DNA of 64,000 nt, from assembly GCA_014338405.1 (NCBI GenBank), contig JTDE01001013.1, positions 42,683-106,682 on the forward strand, in the 5' to 3' direction. Under the pieces are notes generated by a model. It saw nothing but the letters and a program-made list of their open reading frames with translations, did no database searches and was not told the origin of the DNA. This DNA comes from Paragonimus skrjabini miyazakii (lineage: Eukaryota > Platyhelminthes > Trematoda > Plagiorchiida > Troglotrematidae). Of the stretch, positions 50,401 to 62,342 are shown in pieces. The translations under genes and the position numbers were made by a program. Positions within the stretch are counted from its first letter, which is position 1. Every line of letters begins with the position of its first letter.

Positions 50401-53400
50401 GGGTGGATGGCCAATCCAGATAACGGATTTAATGAAGACTGGGTCCTGAGAGAACGGTGCCACTAGTGATAGTGTCTTTTGAGGAGGATTTAGGTGGCGT
50501 GTGTTTACAGTTCAACTGACAAGGTGCACTATAACTAGGTTGATGTTTCAACGACAAGCATGGTAATGACTTGATCTGTTGCTTGATGACATGTGCAGAC
50601 ATGTGAGACGACTCTTGTTGAGACGTGCACACTTGACAGCAAAAAGGTATGACAGCATTATCAGCTTGTGGAACTCAAACGTATTATCAAACAAACAACA
50701 AGATATTCTCACTTCTAATAAGTCAACTATGAACAAACGATATTTTCACCGGTTAACGAATTACTCGGTCAATTTAACCAAACAAATTCCCTGAAAGACG
50801 CACGACTTTCGTTGTTCAATAAAATATTATGTAGGCACAGAAAAGAGAGGCAAAATGCTGTCACAACACCGTCGCAGCTTAAAGACTTTGTCTGGTAAAA
50901 TATGCACGAAACATAACTTCGGAACTATGGAGGAATTGTAGTTCCAACCAAGCAGTGCAGTGACGCATATAACCGGCACCTATATTTGATATCTCACTGA
51001 GATGGGCGTCGTTAGTAGTGCGTCCATGTGTGACTCAAACGATATCCTATTGAAAAGATGTTTTTGGGCAGCTGAGAAACCTGAAGCGTTTGATGACCAT
51101 CTATGTGATTTTGAATAGTAGTCCACCTTTGGATTATCACAAGGAGGTGGAACTTCATTGTTGAGCTACTTGGCCCATAAATGTTTCCACTTTCGAAGGC
51201 GTTTGCATTATCTATTCCGAGTTTATTACATCCTGGAGTACCACGGTGATTACCAAGGATAAGCTCGTCTTTCCAGACGTACTGTAGATTTCATTCACGA
51301 CCTGCAGCTTTATAAGGATCTAATTTGTGGGATGCATCTCTATCAATAACTCATGGATTTTATCCATGTACATGAAGCATGAATGCCGTTGATCAACGAG
51401 ACCTGTGTTTCTGTTGACTACAGTTCCTGAACAGGAATGTTATTTTCCCCAGCATTACTTGCGAGGAAACTGCGTTGCTGAATAACAGGTCATCCACTAT
51501 CCAACTCCTTACAGGTTAGATAAATAAAAAACCAATTATTCGAGCGTTTCTGGAAAGACCACTGGATCTCGAACGCCGAATAAACTGAGGCAGATATTGT
51601 CTGTTAACATGTGACATACAACAGCTGCTCCGTTGGATTTCTATGTGTGTTGGCATACCGAGCACCTAAAAATCCAACGTCCTAGATTTTGAAACACTCA
51701 ATCAAAACAGGTCATATGGTTGATCGCCATAATTCGTTTCTTGTCACATGAAGAACTTGGAGCCCAAAGGTTTTGACGACTCCACAAGCGTTATAAATCA
51801 AGAGTTATTCACTGGTTCTCCGTTGCCAAACGGTGCTGACGCAATCAAACTGGTTGTGATGGCATTGAAACGGTTTACTCCACCCTGATTGCTATGATTG
51901 ATGGTTATTCGTCTCTTTGATTTATCACCATGATTTCAACCTGTAAAACTGAATACTTCATGCGGTTATATGCCGAAAACAAACGAAATACTCACACCTC
52001 GCAGTGTATATCATCATACTGTCTTGATATGCTTTACTAGCAGTGTACAACCGTGTTTGCCTTCTAACATAAACTGTCGTAGAACTTCATAGAAAATAGT
52101 GATGTTGAAGTTCTAATCACACTAGCTGTCGAACATTGATAATGCATCTTTGATGGAAAAAGTTACAACGCAATCACCTGAACGTCCGTTCATATTCCAT
52201 TTGGAAACTTGTTATGTTGGTTAGCACATTAGGATGGATGAATTCAGCTGAGGGTCCCCATAATTTGTTACCTGTGACAATCCCAGTGTGATCCATCAAC
52301 CAAGCCCAGGGGATCTCTGCTACATTAATGTGCATGCGACAGATTATGAGATTTCAAGAAATAGTGTTGATTTACAGCGAGCGATTGAACGGGAAGCAGT
52401 ATGGCAGTTTTTGAATATTGTTTGAGTAAAAGCTAACATTAATGCAAGTTAAATGAACTTGATTTCAGAAGTTTCAAAGTGACTTTCAGTTCATTAAGCG
52501 GTTTCAGTATCCCAGTTGTAGTGGACTCTTAGTCGTATAAAACCGTTTGCTTGCGCCCAGTAGCCGTAAAATTTACCGGGAGTAATCGCGGCTTTTGACT
52601 GATATATAGTGAACACCACTCAAAGTTTGATCGTGACTTGTAAAGTCATGCAAACAGTTCATCCGTCCTCTTTACAAAATGATAAATTAGATTCAGAGTT
52701 CTCTTCCGTTAGAGGTCATAGTTAATTCCCGACCAGGAATAAGCCCAGATTAACATGTTCGTAAAAGGTTTCGACTACTAAAACATTGGCCTCATGTAGG
52801 GTTTGACCAGAGTGCCGTAACCAAACGTTCAGCTGTAGTTTCTTATAGGTTACACAACCCCAGGATTCTAAAAACACATAGGACTAAGCTATTTGAATAA
52901 GGTAATTATGCAAGTATTGCTAAAGGCGCGTATTCCTACTCTAATGTGGTCGATGCATCGTCATGGTTACTGTTGCTAAGTCGGCCTGGTTAGGAGAAAG
53001 GCGCATACAAAATGCAGATCGCCAACAAAACACTGATGTAAGTAACATAAAATTTCCAGCCTCGATGACACAGTTGCTGAGTGATGCCATCAGCATTACA
53101 TTGTGGCTTTTTACCTAAAAACCGATCGATATCTGACAAAACAATGTCGTGTTTACGAAAACTGCACTGATTTTGTTGTCTATTGCTTTAAATCTATGCA
53201 AAGATGTGAAATTCGATCTAGACACATGGGATGTGCGTTCGTTGATCCACAGGCAACGATCGTCATCTTCCTGACTGTAAATCATGCAGTAACAAAGTCA
53301 GACTTTGAAATCATATAGAATTGATGTCCAGTCTACTTGCAGAGTAAATTTGCTTCCTTTCACACACTACATGTTGTGAATTGTGAATATCCGGCAGAAT

Positions 53401-54589
53401 TACACAGGATTTAAGACTTGAAGTCAAGTACTAATAAACATACACACACCAGTGCAGTATTGCAGAGGTTATTCTGCTGGAAGATGTGCTAGTCGTTCAA
53501 ATCATCGCAACCTCCAGAAAAATTTAGTTGCAGTTGAACAACCCATTTCAAAAATATTATCCAGTTTCATTTATGCTTGATGTGCTTCGTGTAATTTCGC
53601 ATGTTCAGACCATGTATACTATAAGAAAGTTAGACTAACTGTTATCGAACAGCCGGTGATAGCAAAAGAAGTTCGCAACTACTCATTACTGAAGAACAAT
53701 CTGGCAGACTTAACGATTTGGATGTGATCAGACTTTGAGCTTCGACTGAAATAGAATCAATGGCAAAACCTCTGTGTCATTCATTAGCACGTGTCCCAAC
53801 ATTTGAACTACGAAGCCATATCGGGAGCTTAGAGCATACGCCAAGTAAAGATATGTGGTTCGAGTAATGTCGTAGCCTAAAAGTGTAAACAGCTGAGTCT
53901 GTTCAGACCCAAAACATTCCTGACTAAGCATGATGTCTTGAGTGTCATTGTGAAGCCTTGTTCAGTTTAGAAAATAATTATTGCATCTCGTAAGCGATCC
54001 TGTAATTGAATCATTACATATGACTAGTCGGCCATGCTTTACACGCACAGACATACCCATGAGTTCACATATGAAACTAATTTCACTAATATACACATGT
54101 GTATGCGATCGTAAGTCAGATACCGTGGGACTAATATAACTGAACATACGCAATATCTTGGCTGGGGGAAGCGCAAGAGTCTACTGTAGTGCTAACTTGA
54201 CCGTGAACGGTGGCTTGATATGATTCTGCAGTCACCATAATTTTTTGTGAGCGAATGAAGATACAGTTCAGGAATTGGGTCACACACCAGCACCTTTATG
54301 TGTCAGCATTGTCTGACTTTTCAGACTTGATCGTAAGCCGGACGAATGTGTACATTTCAATTTATCACAAAATATGTTTCAAACAATTGTGTTTTATGTA
54401 GTAGAAATTATGAATAGCTAAGATAACATAGATCTCATTACGAAGGACGATAGTGACCATAACACCATAGACATTACTACAGAAAGTCAACACCAGCGTA
54501 CAAATACATATCTTTGAACTGACTCGTTGTTTGTTTTAAAGCATTATCAACAGTTACCACTACGGGTGGCGGAGTTTTCATATATCTTG
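44481..54589. other. 10-kb stretch without a recognised gene or element
   Basis: Scattered ORFs of 60-121 codons (for example 44992-45357 on the plus strand) show no domain I recognise. No tRNA, rRNA, LTR pair or hammerhead core was seen. Old, unrecognisable repeats are likely but not demonstrable by eye. Confidence 0.5.
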
Positions 54590-55019
54590 GATTACTGATG
54601 AGTAGTTGGGGATTTGGTTAAATTCAAATTGAACATCACTCATAATTGATCGCAGCTGTCGCATTCCCATAAACTTTCCAGTCAGGCCCTTTTGAAAAGA
54701 AGCACTAGGCTTGAGTTTCGCCCACATTAGAGTTTGTTAGTAGTGCACATCCTTGCAACGGCTGGGACTAGAACTCCGGCCACGCTTTGATGAAGCAACC
54801 GTGTTGACCACTGCGCTAAAAACCTCACATTAGATATGGTAGAATTATCTTCTCCTAACTCCCGACCACTTTCACTTGTGAGTAATGATCCGGTTGCCCG
54901 ATCGTTTCGATAGAAGACACTGTTATTGTCTATTAACTCTAATCGATAACCCCGCGATTAGGACTTTCTAGACAGGTGGAAATCTCCGATCTCATCAAAC
55001 CTGCTAGGCGACATTTTAG
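54590..55019 (-). mobile_element. Hammerhead SINE, full unit of a direct tandem
   Basis: On the minus strand it contains the leader (tagagttaatagacaataac), the tRNA-like head (about 54835-54755, B-box region complement gactagaactccggcc), a decayed hammerhead (54747-54702) and the tail to 54590. A second copy of the tail begins at 55020 in the same orientation. The shared string attactgatgagtag starts at 54591 and 55020, a 429-bp period. Confidence 0.88.
54702..54747 (-). ncRNA. Decayed hammerhead ribozyme
   Basis: Stem I GCACTA/TAGTGC is intact and CGAAA is present, but the core reads CTAACAAA instead of CTGACGAG and the cleavage triplet is GCC. The G-to-A changes in the core should abolish activity. 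Confidence 0.8.
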
Positions 55020-55091
55020 ATTACTGATGAGTAGTCGGAGATTTGGTTAATTTTCAAGTTGAACATCATTTGCATTTGATCGTAGCTTGCG
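55020..55091 (-). mobile_element. Hammerhead SINE, truncated second tandem unit (tail only)
   Basis: Repeats the tail of the neighbouring unit (attactgatgagtagtcgga, then caagttgaacatc and gatcgtagc) and then breaks off before the ribozyme. Confidence 0.8.
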
Positions 55092-55234
55092 CATAAAAAA
55101 TGGAGCTTTCCTTCCTGTGCTTGTGTGTGTTTTGGAAATTCGCTGTAAACGTAGTCCACTTCAGTTATCCTCCTTGATTAAGCCTTATTTGAGGAGGCAA
55201 CCTTGCGTAGATGCCGGTTTATATGAAGCCAGTG

Positions 55235-55330
55235 GCACAGTATTCAATATGGTTATCTCAGGATCACGTGGAGTACGATTCAGACCTCATTGTGTCAAGA
55301 ACTGAATTGGCGTCTAGTGCTTCTTTCCTG
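55235..55330 (+). repeat. Diverged tRNA-like head, possibly of the hammerhead SINE
   Basis: The sequence gccagtggcacagtattcaa and tatggttatctca, then acgattcagacc, imitates an A box and B box. It ends ggcgtctagtgcttctttcc, which matches the 3' side of the hammerhead and start of the tail. The ribozyme core itself is gone. Confidence 0.4.
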
Positions 55331-56379
55331 AGACAGCCGGCAAAAACGTTCATCTATGCAAACAGTTTTGAGTAAATTTGTGTAATATTCAGTTTATATT
55401 ACTCGCTATCTCTGTTGATTAATCGGTATTCATAATCCTAACTTCCGACTTGAATGAAAAGTCCTAAACGAAGTAGTTTGGGCCAGGATTAATAAGCTAG
55501 TTACTGCCTTCTCTAAACTATCAAGCTGCTCATAGGTGTGCGCGAGGTGTAGTAACAACGATGTGGATTACTCATCAACTTCCATGATTTTGGAAACGAT
55601 CAACATGCACACTTATCAGATCTGATATCCCAGTAGACTATTATTTAGCTCATCACGCATGAACTTCAGTATTTAATCTTATCAATCAAGAAACATAATC
55701 TACTATCTATTAAGTAATACGGATGAACGTTAATAAAGCTTTCCTATGCAGTAATCAGCCGGGAAGAATCATAAAATCAATAACGCAAAGTACCTGAGTA
55801 TGCTGGCTTCATGGTGTTCACCTTTGTATAAGAATGCTCTCAATTCATTGAAACATCGAAATATCGGAGCTATATTTAATATGAATACAAAGATTGATGG
55901 TAAGGACATGTTCTATCTTGTGAGGGAATGAATGAGATGGTTAAAACCACAGGTGTTTCTGTCCATTGCTCAAGATTGTGTACAGCAATACTGCAGAAAT
56001 TTAAACGGCCTTTTCATAGCGTCCGTAAGAGGACAGGTGATCAACTGGTGGAAATGTGTCTTTAGGTGTCACTCCGAGCCTCGTGAGATAGACGGCGAGA
56101 CATAATGTGAATATGGAGACAGCGTTCAGAAAATCCCCTCAGAATGATCGAAACAACGCACACAACTCCTTGACATGTATTGCTATGACAGTAATTACCG
56201 TATTTCTGGTCGCCCCTCAAGTTAGCCTACGTGAAATACCGTAAATGCGATTACCCTGCCGTCTCAAGGAAAGCGCCAAAATTATGGGAGTCATCATGCC
56301 AGTTGCCGCAACTACAAGGTTGACTTCATAAATGACACTGTTATCGAGTGTAACAAACCATTTTCACGAATAGGCAAGC

Positions 56380-56930
56380 ATTCACAGTGAAAGACCATAG
56401 GATAAGTGGACGAAACAAAAATGACCTTGTCGACCAACGTACTAAAAAGCCCTCATCCTGTAAGAATGACAATTTAGACAGGTTACGTTGGGAGGACCAC
56501 AAGGCGGCTATCGGAAAGGATACGTGAACACCTACCGAAATGGCTTCGCAACGGATCGAGAAAGCCTATTTCCGGTGCGATTGGCTCCCATTTACTTGAC
56601 ACTGGTCATCAAATAAACCCGGATGAAGCGTTCCGAGTAATCTACAAGGTTCGTCCATCCTGTTCCAGAGCTGTCAGAGTGCGATTGTTATCAACGGCCG
56701 AGGCTATTGCTATCAGACTTCACAACCCCTGCCTATGTGCCCAAAAACAATTCGTACAAACCCTCCACCTCCCCTGGACAATCATCCCACATCCACTTGA
56801 AACCCGCGCAAGCGTGAACCACTCGACACTGATGAACGCATGTCTCATGACAGGCCCGTGTAACACTCCAACACATTCATCAACATTCCCACCCTCCCCC
56901 AGTAGACTGTGATCCGTACCACTCCTGTGA
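56380..56930 (+). pseudogene. Penelope-like element, GIY-YIG endonuclease and C-terminus
   Basis: One frame reads TGYVGRTTRRLSERIREHLP, then KWLRNGSRKPISGAIGSHLL and DTGHQINPDEAFRVIYKVRP. It ends with LLSTAEAIAIRLHNPCLCAQ and KQFVQTLHLPW. The YVGRT...R...H series is the GIY-YIG nuclease signature of Penelope-like elements; this part is well preserved. The 55950-56380 stretch may be its decayed linker, but I could not confirm it. The sequence after the stop matches the scrap at 16085-16155. Confidence 0.85.
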
Positions 56931-57932
56931 TTTTTTGATGACCTATTTGACACGTTATAATTTTCATATATAATTCGCATTTACCCTATGTAATTGTAAT
57001 AGCCTGATGAGAATTACCGAAAACAGCTGTTTGCAAAATTGACTTCTTATGAATTTAGACATAAACTTAAAAAACAACCATCGAACGTAAATTGGTAAAA
57101 CAGCATGAAATAACGACGTGAAACAACATGAATTGTCTTTCACTGTATTCAACATGGTTCGTTTTTGTCTGTTCATGCTATATCACATTCTGACCATCCT
57201 GGCAGAGTTTTAGGTAACACTTCGAAGTCCACTGATAACGAATTTCAGAAACCGTCTAGGATACGACGTTTATTTTTTGTATAGCTCAGTTCGTGTGAAG
57301 CAGTATGTGGTGAATATCAGTATACAAAAAAGTTAACTCCAAACTTAGCTAAGTCACTAAATTACAAGAGGCTGAACTACCTCACTTTATGGCGGTAGGC
57401 TATTTGGACCTTGCTTGAAGGTGATCGGATTACCGTGGACATGGCTAATGCAAAGAGAAAAGGGCCATGTATCTGGGACAGCTTATAACGCGAATAGGTT
57501 TATAATGTCAAAATGGGAACAAGCACAAATGAACAGTGCTTAATGATCACAAATCACAACGAAGGAATAACGGTCGTTTAAACAGTTAAGCACAAAGCTT
57601 ACTTTACACTCTTAGGCGATTATTGTGAAGTATGAATGGATTTAGTACACCGTTTCGTTATTACCGGCAATCAAGTCGGACATGTTCTCATCATCTTTCT
57701 ATTTGAGGTTATATGTGTGCACAATCAAAAACACAGTTTTGATGCGACTTTTGGTGAGTGAAAAATGAGATGTTGAGAGTAAACTGTTCTCCTAAGCGAT
57801 GTTATGCCTGAGCCCAACTGTGTACTCGTCTTCATCATCTGTTCAAATCATGCACCTGGGCTAAAAGTGCTTTGTTTTACTATTTTCATACTGGTTTATC
57901 CATTTTTTCAGGCGCAAGTCAAAATGCTAAGC
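56931..57932. other. No gene recognised
   Basis: AT-rich sequence without a supported feature. Confidence 0.6.
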
Positions 57933-58004
57933 TTCATTGTTCAGCTGGTAAAGCGCTCGCCACGTTTGAGCATGTTGTTTCTGTCGCTGGTTCGAATCCA
58001 GACA
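57933..58004 (+). repeat. tRNA-like element, family 2
   Basis: A-box region ttcagctggtaaagcgctcg and a perfect B box ggttcgaatcc inside a T-arm CTGG-TTCGAAT-CCAG. The middle (tttgagcatgttgtttctgt) matches the minus-strand copy at 40991-41068. An intact acceptor stem is not apparent, so this is a tRNA-derived repeat rather than a tRNA gene. Overlapping ORFs in this area are incidental. Confidence 0.65.
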
Positions 58005-59879
58005 AAATGCAGATTTTTCGCAAATGGATCCCTTCTAAATTATCAAATCTACCAAACTACTTATCAGTAATACAATTTTATGCAGGCCAGTACACAAACG
58101 TTAGGAGATACATGTTAAAATGAATCCTTTTCAGTCTGATCTCAGTGTGCTTAATCATAACTGAAGAACCAATGTATTGCCGGGTTTAGTTCGTTGACGG
58201 AAATTGTGTTTGCTAAGTATTTCTGCAGCCATCGGCGCCCTTTATGTAAGAGAGTATGTATTGCAAGTTGTATAGGCCTTGCTGTCCACCTAACTATAGT
58301 CACCACTCGGTCACTGAAAATCATAGTTAGTACTCACGAAATTACATGCATTTTAGGTTATTTTGTATGTTTACGTTTCTGACTATCTTACAGTTCAATT
58401 TTCCTTGTCAGTATCCTTTCATAATTGAGAAGGTTAGGAAAACTGACAACTCCATATGTTTGGTTTTTTATTCAAACTATGATAATGGAATAACTGAAAT
58501 GAGCATATGTATAGTTACGTAAACACATCACTATCCAAACACCCTATTGTGAATCAGTTTCCCATTGGGATAAAATACTTTGCAACTGTACCAGACAGCC
58601 TGCACAATCATTCAGTAGAATTCTGTTCCCTATTACCTACACAGGTGAAACAACTAAATCCATTTACCAGAAGCTATTCTCCCATTTAAAAAATATGTGA
58701 GTGATTTAAACCTATAAGAATATGACCAAACATTCTTGTTGAACACAAGGCTGTTCTTCAAACAGTGTATCATAGTTGACCTTCATCTGTAATTCCCACA
58801 AACGCGGTGTCGTTGGTTTCATCCTAGCTAAATCGCATCTAGTGCTTTTCCTCGAATAATTCCTGGTTAGCACAAAGAAAATTGGGCATTTTTCAAAGCA
58901 GAACTATTAGACGATACCTCAAACAACACAAGTCATCTTGAACGGGAGGAAAGATTCACACTGTTATAGAAACTACGTTACTTGACAATCTTACAAGATA
59001 TCACAACAATTTGAATACAGGGTTTCTCTAAATAAAACTTCACACCAAAAAGACATTCTTCTGTCGAAGAAACAGTTTCGTATCAAATAATTTATTTGGG
59101 GAATCGAACTTACAAGAAACATTTTTAGAGATTGAAAATGCAATCAGCCCACCATCGGAAAAAGCAGTACGACAGTAGTGTGAGACCAAAAGTAGCTCAG
59201 TTACAGGTTAACAGCAAAGTGGACAACTAACGCATACCAAACCGTTCGTGAACCCTCTTCACATATTGCACAGGAACGTCATAACTTGACCGACACCGGC
59301 CGCAAGACCTAACCATGCGTGAGTATCGTGTATAGTAGTATTGTTATTTTAGTCGAGCGAACGTTGCATCGGTCCTAACTGGTTTTACATGAGCTTCTGT
59401 GTAGACAGTTGCAAGGCCACCCTAATGCTTATCACGTGGCCGGTAGAGTGTATGCTGGATGTTGTTTACAGGTAGCCTACTAAGCAATGTTACACACCAA
59501 GACTATGTGGAAAGAAAGATGACTAATTCTGTCAACGAACAAGTGAAGTTGAGTCTGAGTACCGAAAACAATGAAGCTTGATATCCACTTGCCTTGACGA
59601 CGTACGACACACACCAACAGGATCGGGTGAGAACACAGAACAACTAGGACTTTCATAGCGTGTAATTATACTGCTTTTGGAATGAAGTTGTTAGGTATTT
59701 TACAGCCCAAAATGTGTCGTTTGCTTCTTACACTTTAGTCTGAACCAAATGTAGATACTATCACTGTTTTCTTTGACGCGTGACCTCAAAACGTGATATC
59801 ACGTTTGCGTGCCCAATACAACAAGCTTCGGGAGAATATCATTCTACTTCAGATAGTCTGTATTATTTAAACATACTAA
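58005..59879. other. No gene recognised
   Basis: No supported feature. A short string at about 58838-58860 (gcatctagtgcttttcctcg) resembles the ribozyme-tail junction of the hammerhead SINE but is too short to call. Confidence 0.5.
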
Positions 59880-60185
59880 AAAAAGAAGCACTATAATGGA
59901 GTTTCGCTTTCATTAAAGCTCGTCACTAGTGCATGTCATCGAGACTGCCGGGACTAGAATTTTGTTCACGCTTTGAGGAGGCAACCGTCGTTACCACTGC
60001 GCCATTGACCTCACATTAGGCACGACCGAATTATCATATACGAACACTCAACTACTTTCGCTTGTGAGTAATGGTCAGGTTGCCCGATCGCCTCGAAAGG
60101 AGACACAGTTACTGTCTATTAACTCCAATCAATGACCCCTCGACTAGGACTTCTCTCCAAGTTGAAATCACAGAACTCATTAAAT
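59880..60185 (-). mobile_element. Hammerhead SINE, minus-strand unit (tail truncated)
   Basis: From high to low coordinates on the minus strand: the full leader (start near 60185, with gagaagtcctagtcgagggg and cattgattggagttaatag), the head (gcgcagtggtaacgacggtt as A-box region) and the hammerhead (59933-59888). It stops at an A-rich junction before the tail. It faces a plus-strand fragment starting at 60191. Confidence 0.87.
59888..59933 (-). ncRNA. Hammerhead ribozyme with covarying stem II
   Basis: Stem I GCACTA/TAGTGC is perfect. Stem II reads CTTT-AATG-AAAG where intact copies have CTCT-AATG-AGAG, a compensatory double change. CGAAA is kept, but CTGA reads GTGA and the GTC triplet and stem III are altered (CTCCATTA), so activity is doubtful. 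Confidence 0.8.
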
Positions 60186-60190
60186 TGTTT

Positions 60191-60305
60191 GGCAGCAAGG
60201 ATATGCATAATGAAAGCAAAACTCAAGTCTAGTTCTTCTTTCGAAACGGGTCGGTTGGAATATCTATGGGACTGAGACAACAGCAATCAGTTGAGAGTGG
60301 TGTTC
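60191..60305 (+). mobile_element. Hammerhead SINE, plus-strand fragment (partial ribozyme plus tail)
   Basis: Starts caaggatatgca, lacks the CTGACGAG core and the 5' half of stem II, and resumes at taatgaaagcaaaactcaag before tctag. The tail then runs cgggtcggttggaatatcta to gtgttcatttt. The ribozyme is deleted in its centre. Confidence 0.8.
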
Positions 60306-61097
60306 ATTTTATATAAAAGTGAAAATCTCCTACTACTTATCAGTTTATTTTCTTAAGTAGAATCACTGACATCCAGAAACCCTTTTGGTCCCTGGAAAAT
60401 GACTGTATTGGTGGGGCTTAATGCAAGCAAGCCTGAGATAAATTCAGTGCATAATACTTGCACTAATCAAATGTTTCCATTATTTGTCAGTCCATGGTCG
60501 ATACTAGTCCAGTCTATGACATCAAGTGTGTTAACGTTCAGAAAATGGATAATTTATGGTGCTAGTTGTAACTAAATGTTTTAAATTTACGACAACCGTT
60601 TATTAATATTTATAATTACTGTACAGATGGTAAAATAAGAATACTGATTGCAACTTCATTAACCGTGAAATTGTTCACTAAAGTTAGCGGAATAATTCCT
60701 GTCTCTGGTTGAATCGATCAAACAGCCTAAGAATAGATTACGCGCAGTTGTGGCTGTCCTTGATGATGATGTAATTAACACGGTTTCTGCCTTATTGTGT
60801 CAAGTAATAGAGCTGATGTAATAGAACTGATGTAGTATATCTTAACTGTGGTGACGGTTGTATGCAAACGTCCTCTGGCTTGGTTCAGTATGACAGGTTA
60901 GTTTGAAATCTGAGGCTGCCAACGGTGCATGTATAGACTCGAGCGTTTCACTGACACATCACACATGATACACAGGACACCAATAATTCCGTTTTGTTTC
61001 CCTTCTGTTCGGCCTGGATCAGTGGCCCACTCTGGTCGATTGGTTGATACCGTGTTTGGCTGCTCGTGCTTATCTGACTGTCATAAGAACACAATAT
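60306..61097. other. No gene recognised
   Basis: AT-rich sequence between SINE loci; nothing recognised. Confidence 0.6.
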
Positions 61098-61197
61098 GAA
61101 GTGGGCTAGCCGAAATGGTTATCTGAATGCGAAGGCTACGAGCAGATGTGGGTGGTGTTCAATTTTGAAATAATACAAATCCTCGAAACTTCACTAC
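61098..61197 (+). mobile_element. Hammerhead SINE, truncated first tandem unit (tail only)
   Basis: The tail gaagtgggctagccgaaatg, gatgtgggtggtgttcaatt and tcgaaacttcactactgatt is repeated 422 bp downstream at the end of the complete unit (gtggg at 61101 and 61523). Confidence 0.85.
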
Positions 61198-61619
61198 TGA
61201 TTCAAACCATGCTCATTTGTTCAGTGAAGACAGTAACTTCAACCTAACTGATCACGGGGTTATCGACTGGATAGAACAGAGTGCTTCTGTTCATCCTCCT
61301 TTTGAAACGATCGGGTAAGCTGAACATTATTCATACAAGGTTGTGGTTAAGCGTTTGGATTTGCTTATTCGGTCATGCATATTGTGAGGTTGCTGGCGTT
61401 GTGGTTAACACGCTAGTCTCACAAGCAGGAGGATCAGAATGCAAACTCTGATCCGGACAAGGATATGCACTACTGATGAGCTCTAATAAGAGCGAAATTC
61501 GAGTCTAGTGCATCCTTTCGAAGTGGGATAACCGGAAGGCTTATCTGGATGCGAAGGAAGTATGGGTGGTGTTCAACTTTGAAATGATCTAAATCCCCGA
61601 AACTTCACTGCTAACACAA
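61198..61619 (+). mobile_element. Hammerhead SINE, complete second tandem unit
   Basis: Leader with cacggggttatcgactggat and gaaacgatcgggtaagctga. The head lies at about 61386-61455 (ttgctggcgttgtggttaac as A-box region), with a diverged B-box region caaactctgatccgg. An intact hammerhead follows at 61466-61512, then a tail to cttcactgctaacac. Together with the preceding tail fragment it is a direct tandem with a 422-bp period. Confidence 0.88.
61466..61512 (+). ncRNA. Hammerhead ribozyme, type I, intact (best stem I)
   Basis: Stem I TGCACTA/TAGTGCA is perfect over seven pairs. The core CTGATGAG matches the classical CUGAUGA consensus. Stem II is CTCT-AATA-AGAG, CGAAA is present, minimal stem III is ATT-CG-AGT with a T-G pair, and the GTC triplet is cut after 61505. 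Confidence 0.92.
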
Positions 61620-62010
61620 TATGAATTCGGTTTTACCGAACTGATGTGCTTTTCTCACAAGGCGCAGACAGAAAAAGTATATTGTTCAATCTTTCTTCCT
61701 GCTATCTCTACCGTGTGTGTCCAGTTGGATATGAAATTTATTAAAAATTTCGTTGTAACAATAACCGCCCGGCCGTGTTTTCGTAATCAGTCAAACCCAG
61801 AATTGTCTCAAACGCTCCATTTTTGGGGGTTGCTCCCATGAGTTCACTTCGTGAGTTGCTGTTTTCAATCGTTTTGCCCAGTTTAACGGGTTTTTTCAAT
61901 AAGTCAGCGCAAAAATCAACGACTACGTGAAATAAAAATACCTGAATTTAGAGAGTAGCGAAAAAGTATATGGTTTTTACTATTACAAAATATACCATTT
62001 TCCTACCAGT

Positions 62011-62215
62011 ATGAGGTCATTGGCGCAGTGATTAACGTGGTTGCCTCATCAGAGCGTGGCCGCAGTTCTAGTCCCGGCCGTGGCAGGGATATGCACTACT
62101 GACGAGCTTTGACAAGAGGGAAACTAGAGTCTAGTGTTTGTTTTCGAAAGGAGTCCACTGTAATATCTATGGGAATGTGACAGCAACGATCAGTTTCATG
62201 TGATGTTCAACTTAA
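62011..62215 (+). mobile_element. Hammerhead SINE, 5'-truncated unit (head, ribozyme, tail)
   Basis: Begins at atgaggtcattggcgcagtg, lacks the leader, and has the head to about 62083 (gttctagtcccggcc as B-box region). The hammerhead is at 62092-62137 and the tail ends gatgttcaactt. A second tail scrap lies at 62289-62342 (gatggtgttcagtccgaaat, aatcctcgaaattcaac), suggesting another joined copy. Confidence 0.87.
62092..62137 (+). ncRNA. Hammerhead ribozyme, type I, core intact
   Basis: Stem I is GCACTA/TAGTGT with one G-U pair. CTGACGAG is followed by stem II CTTT-GACA-AGAG (one G-U pair), GGAAA in place of CGAAA, stem III ACT-AG-AGT, and the GTC triplet (cut after 62131). Confidence 0.85.
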
Positions 62216-62342
62216 AACGTTCCTACCAGATATTTAGTAGGTGCGAAATCGTTCTTGGATAAATTAAGAAAACAGTTGTTCCTTCAAATTGAACGTAGAT
62301 GGTGTTCAGTCCGAAATAATTGAAAATCCTCGAAATTCAACA

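Noticed and set aside
54591..54620. CTGATGAG on the plus strand at the SINE tail as another ribozyme
   Set aside because: It is the reverse complement of the conserved tail; no GAAA box follows and no stems form.
57804..58123. Two overlapping plus-strand ORFs of 83-88 codons
   Set aside because: They overlap a tRNA-like repeat and have no protein features.
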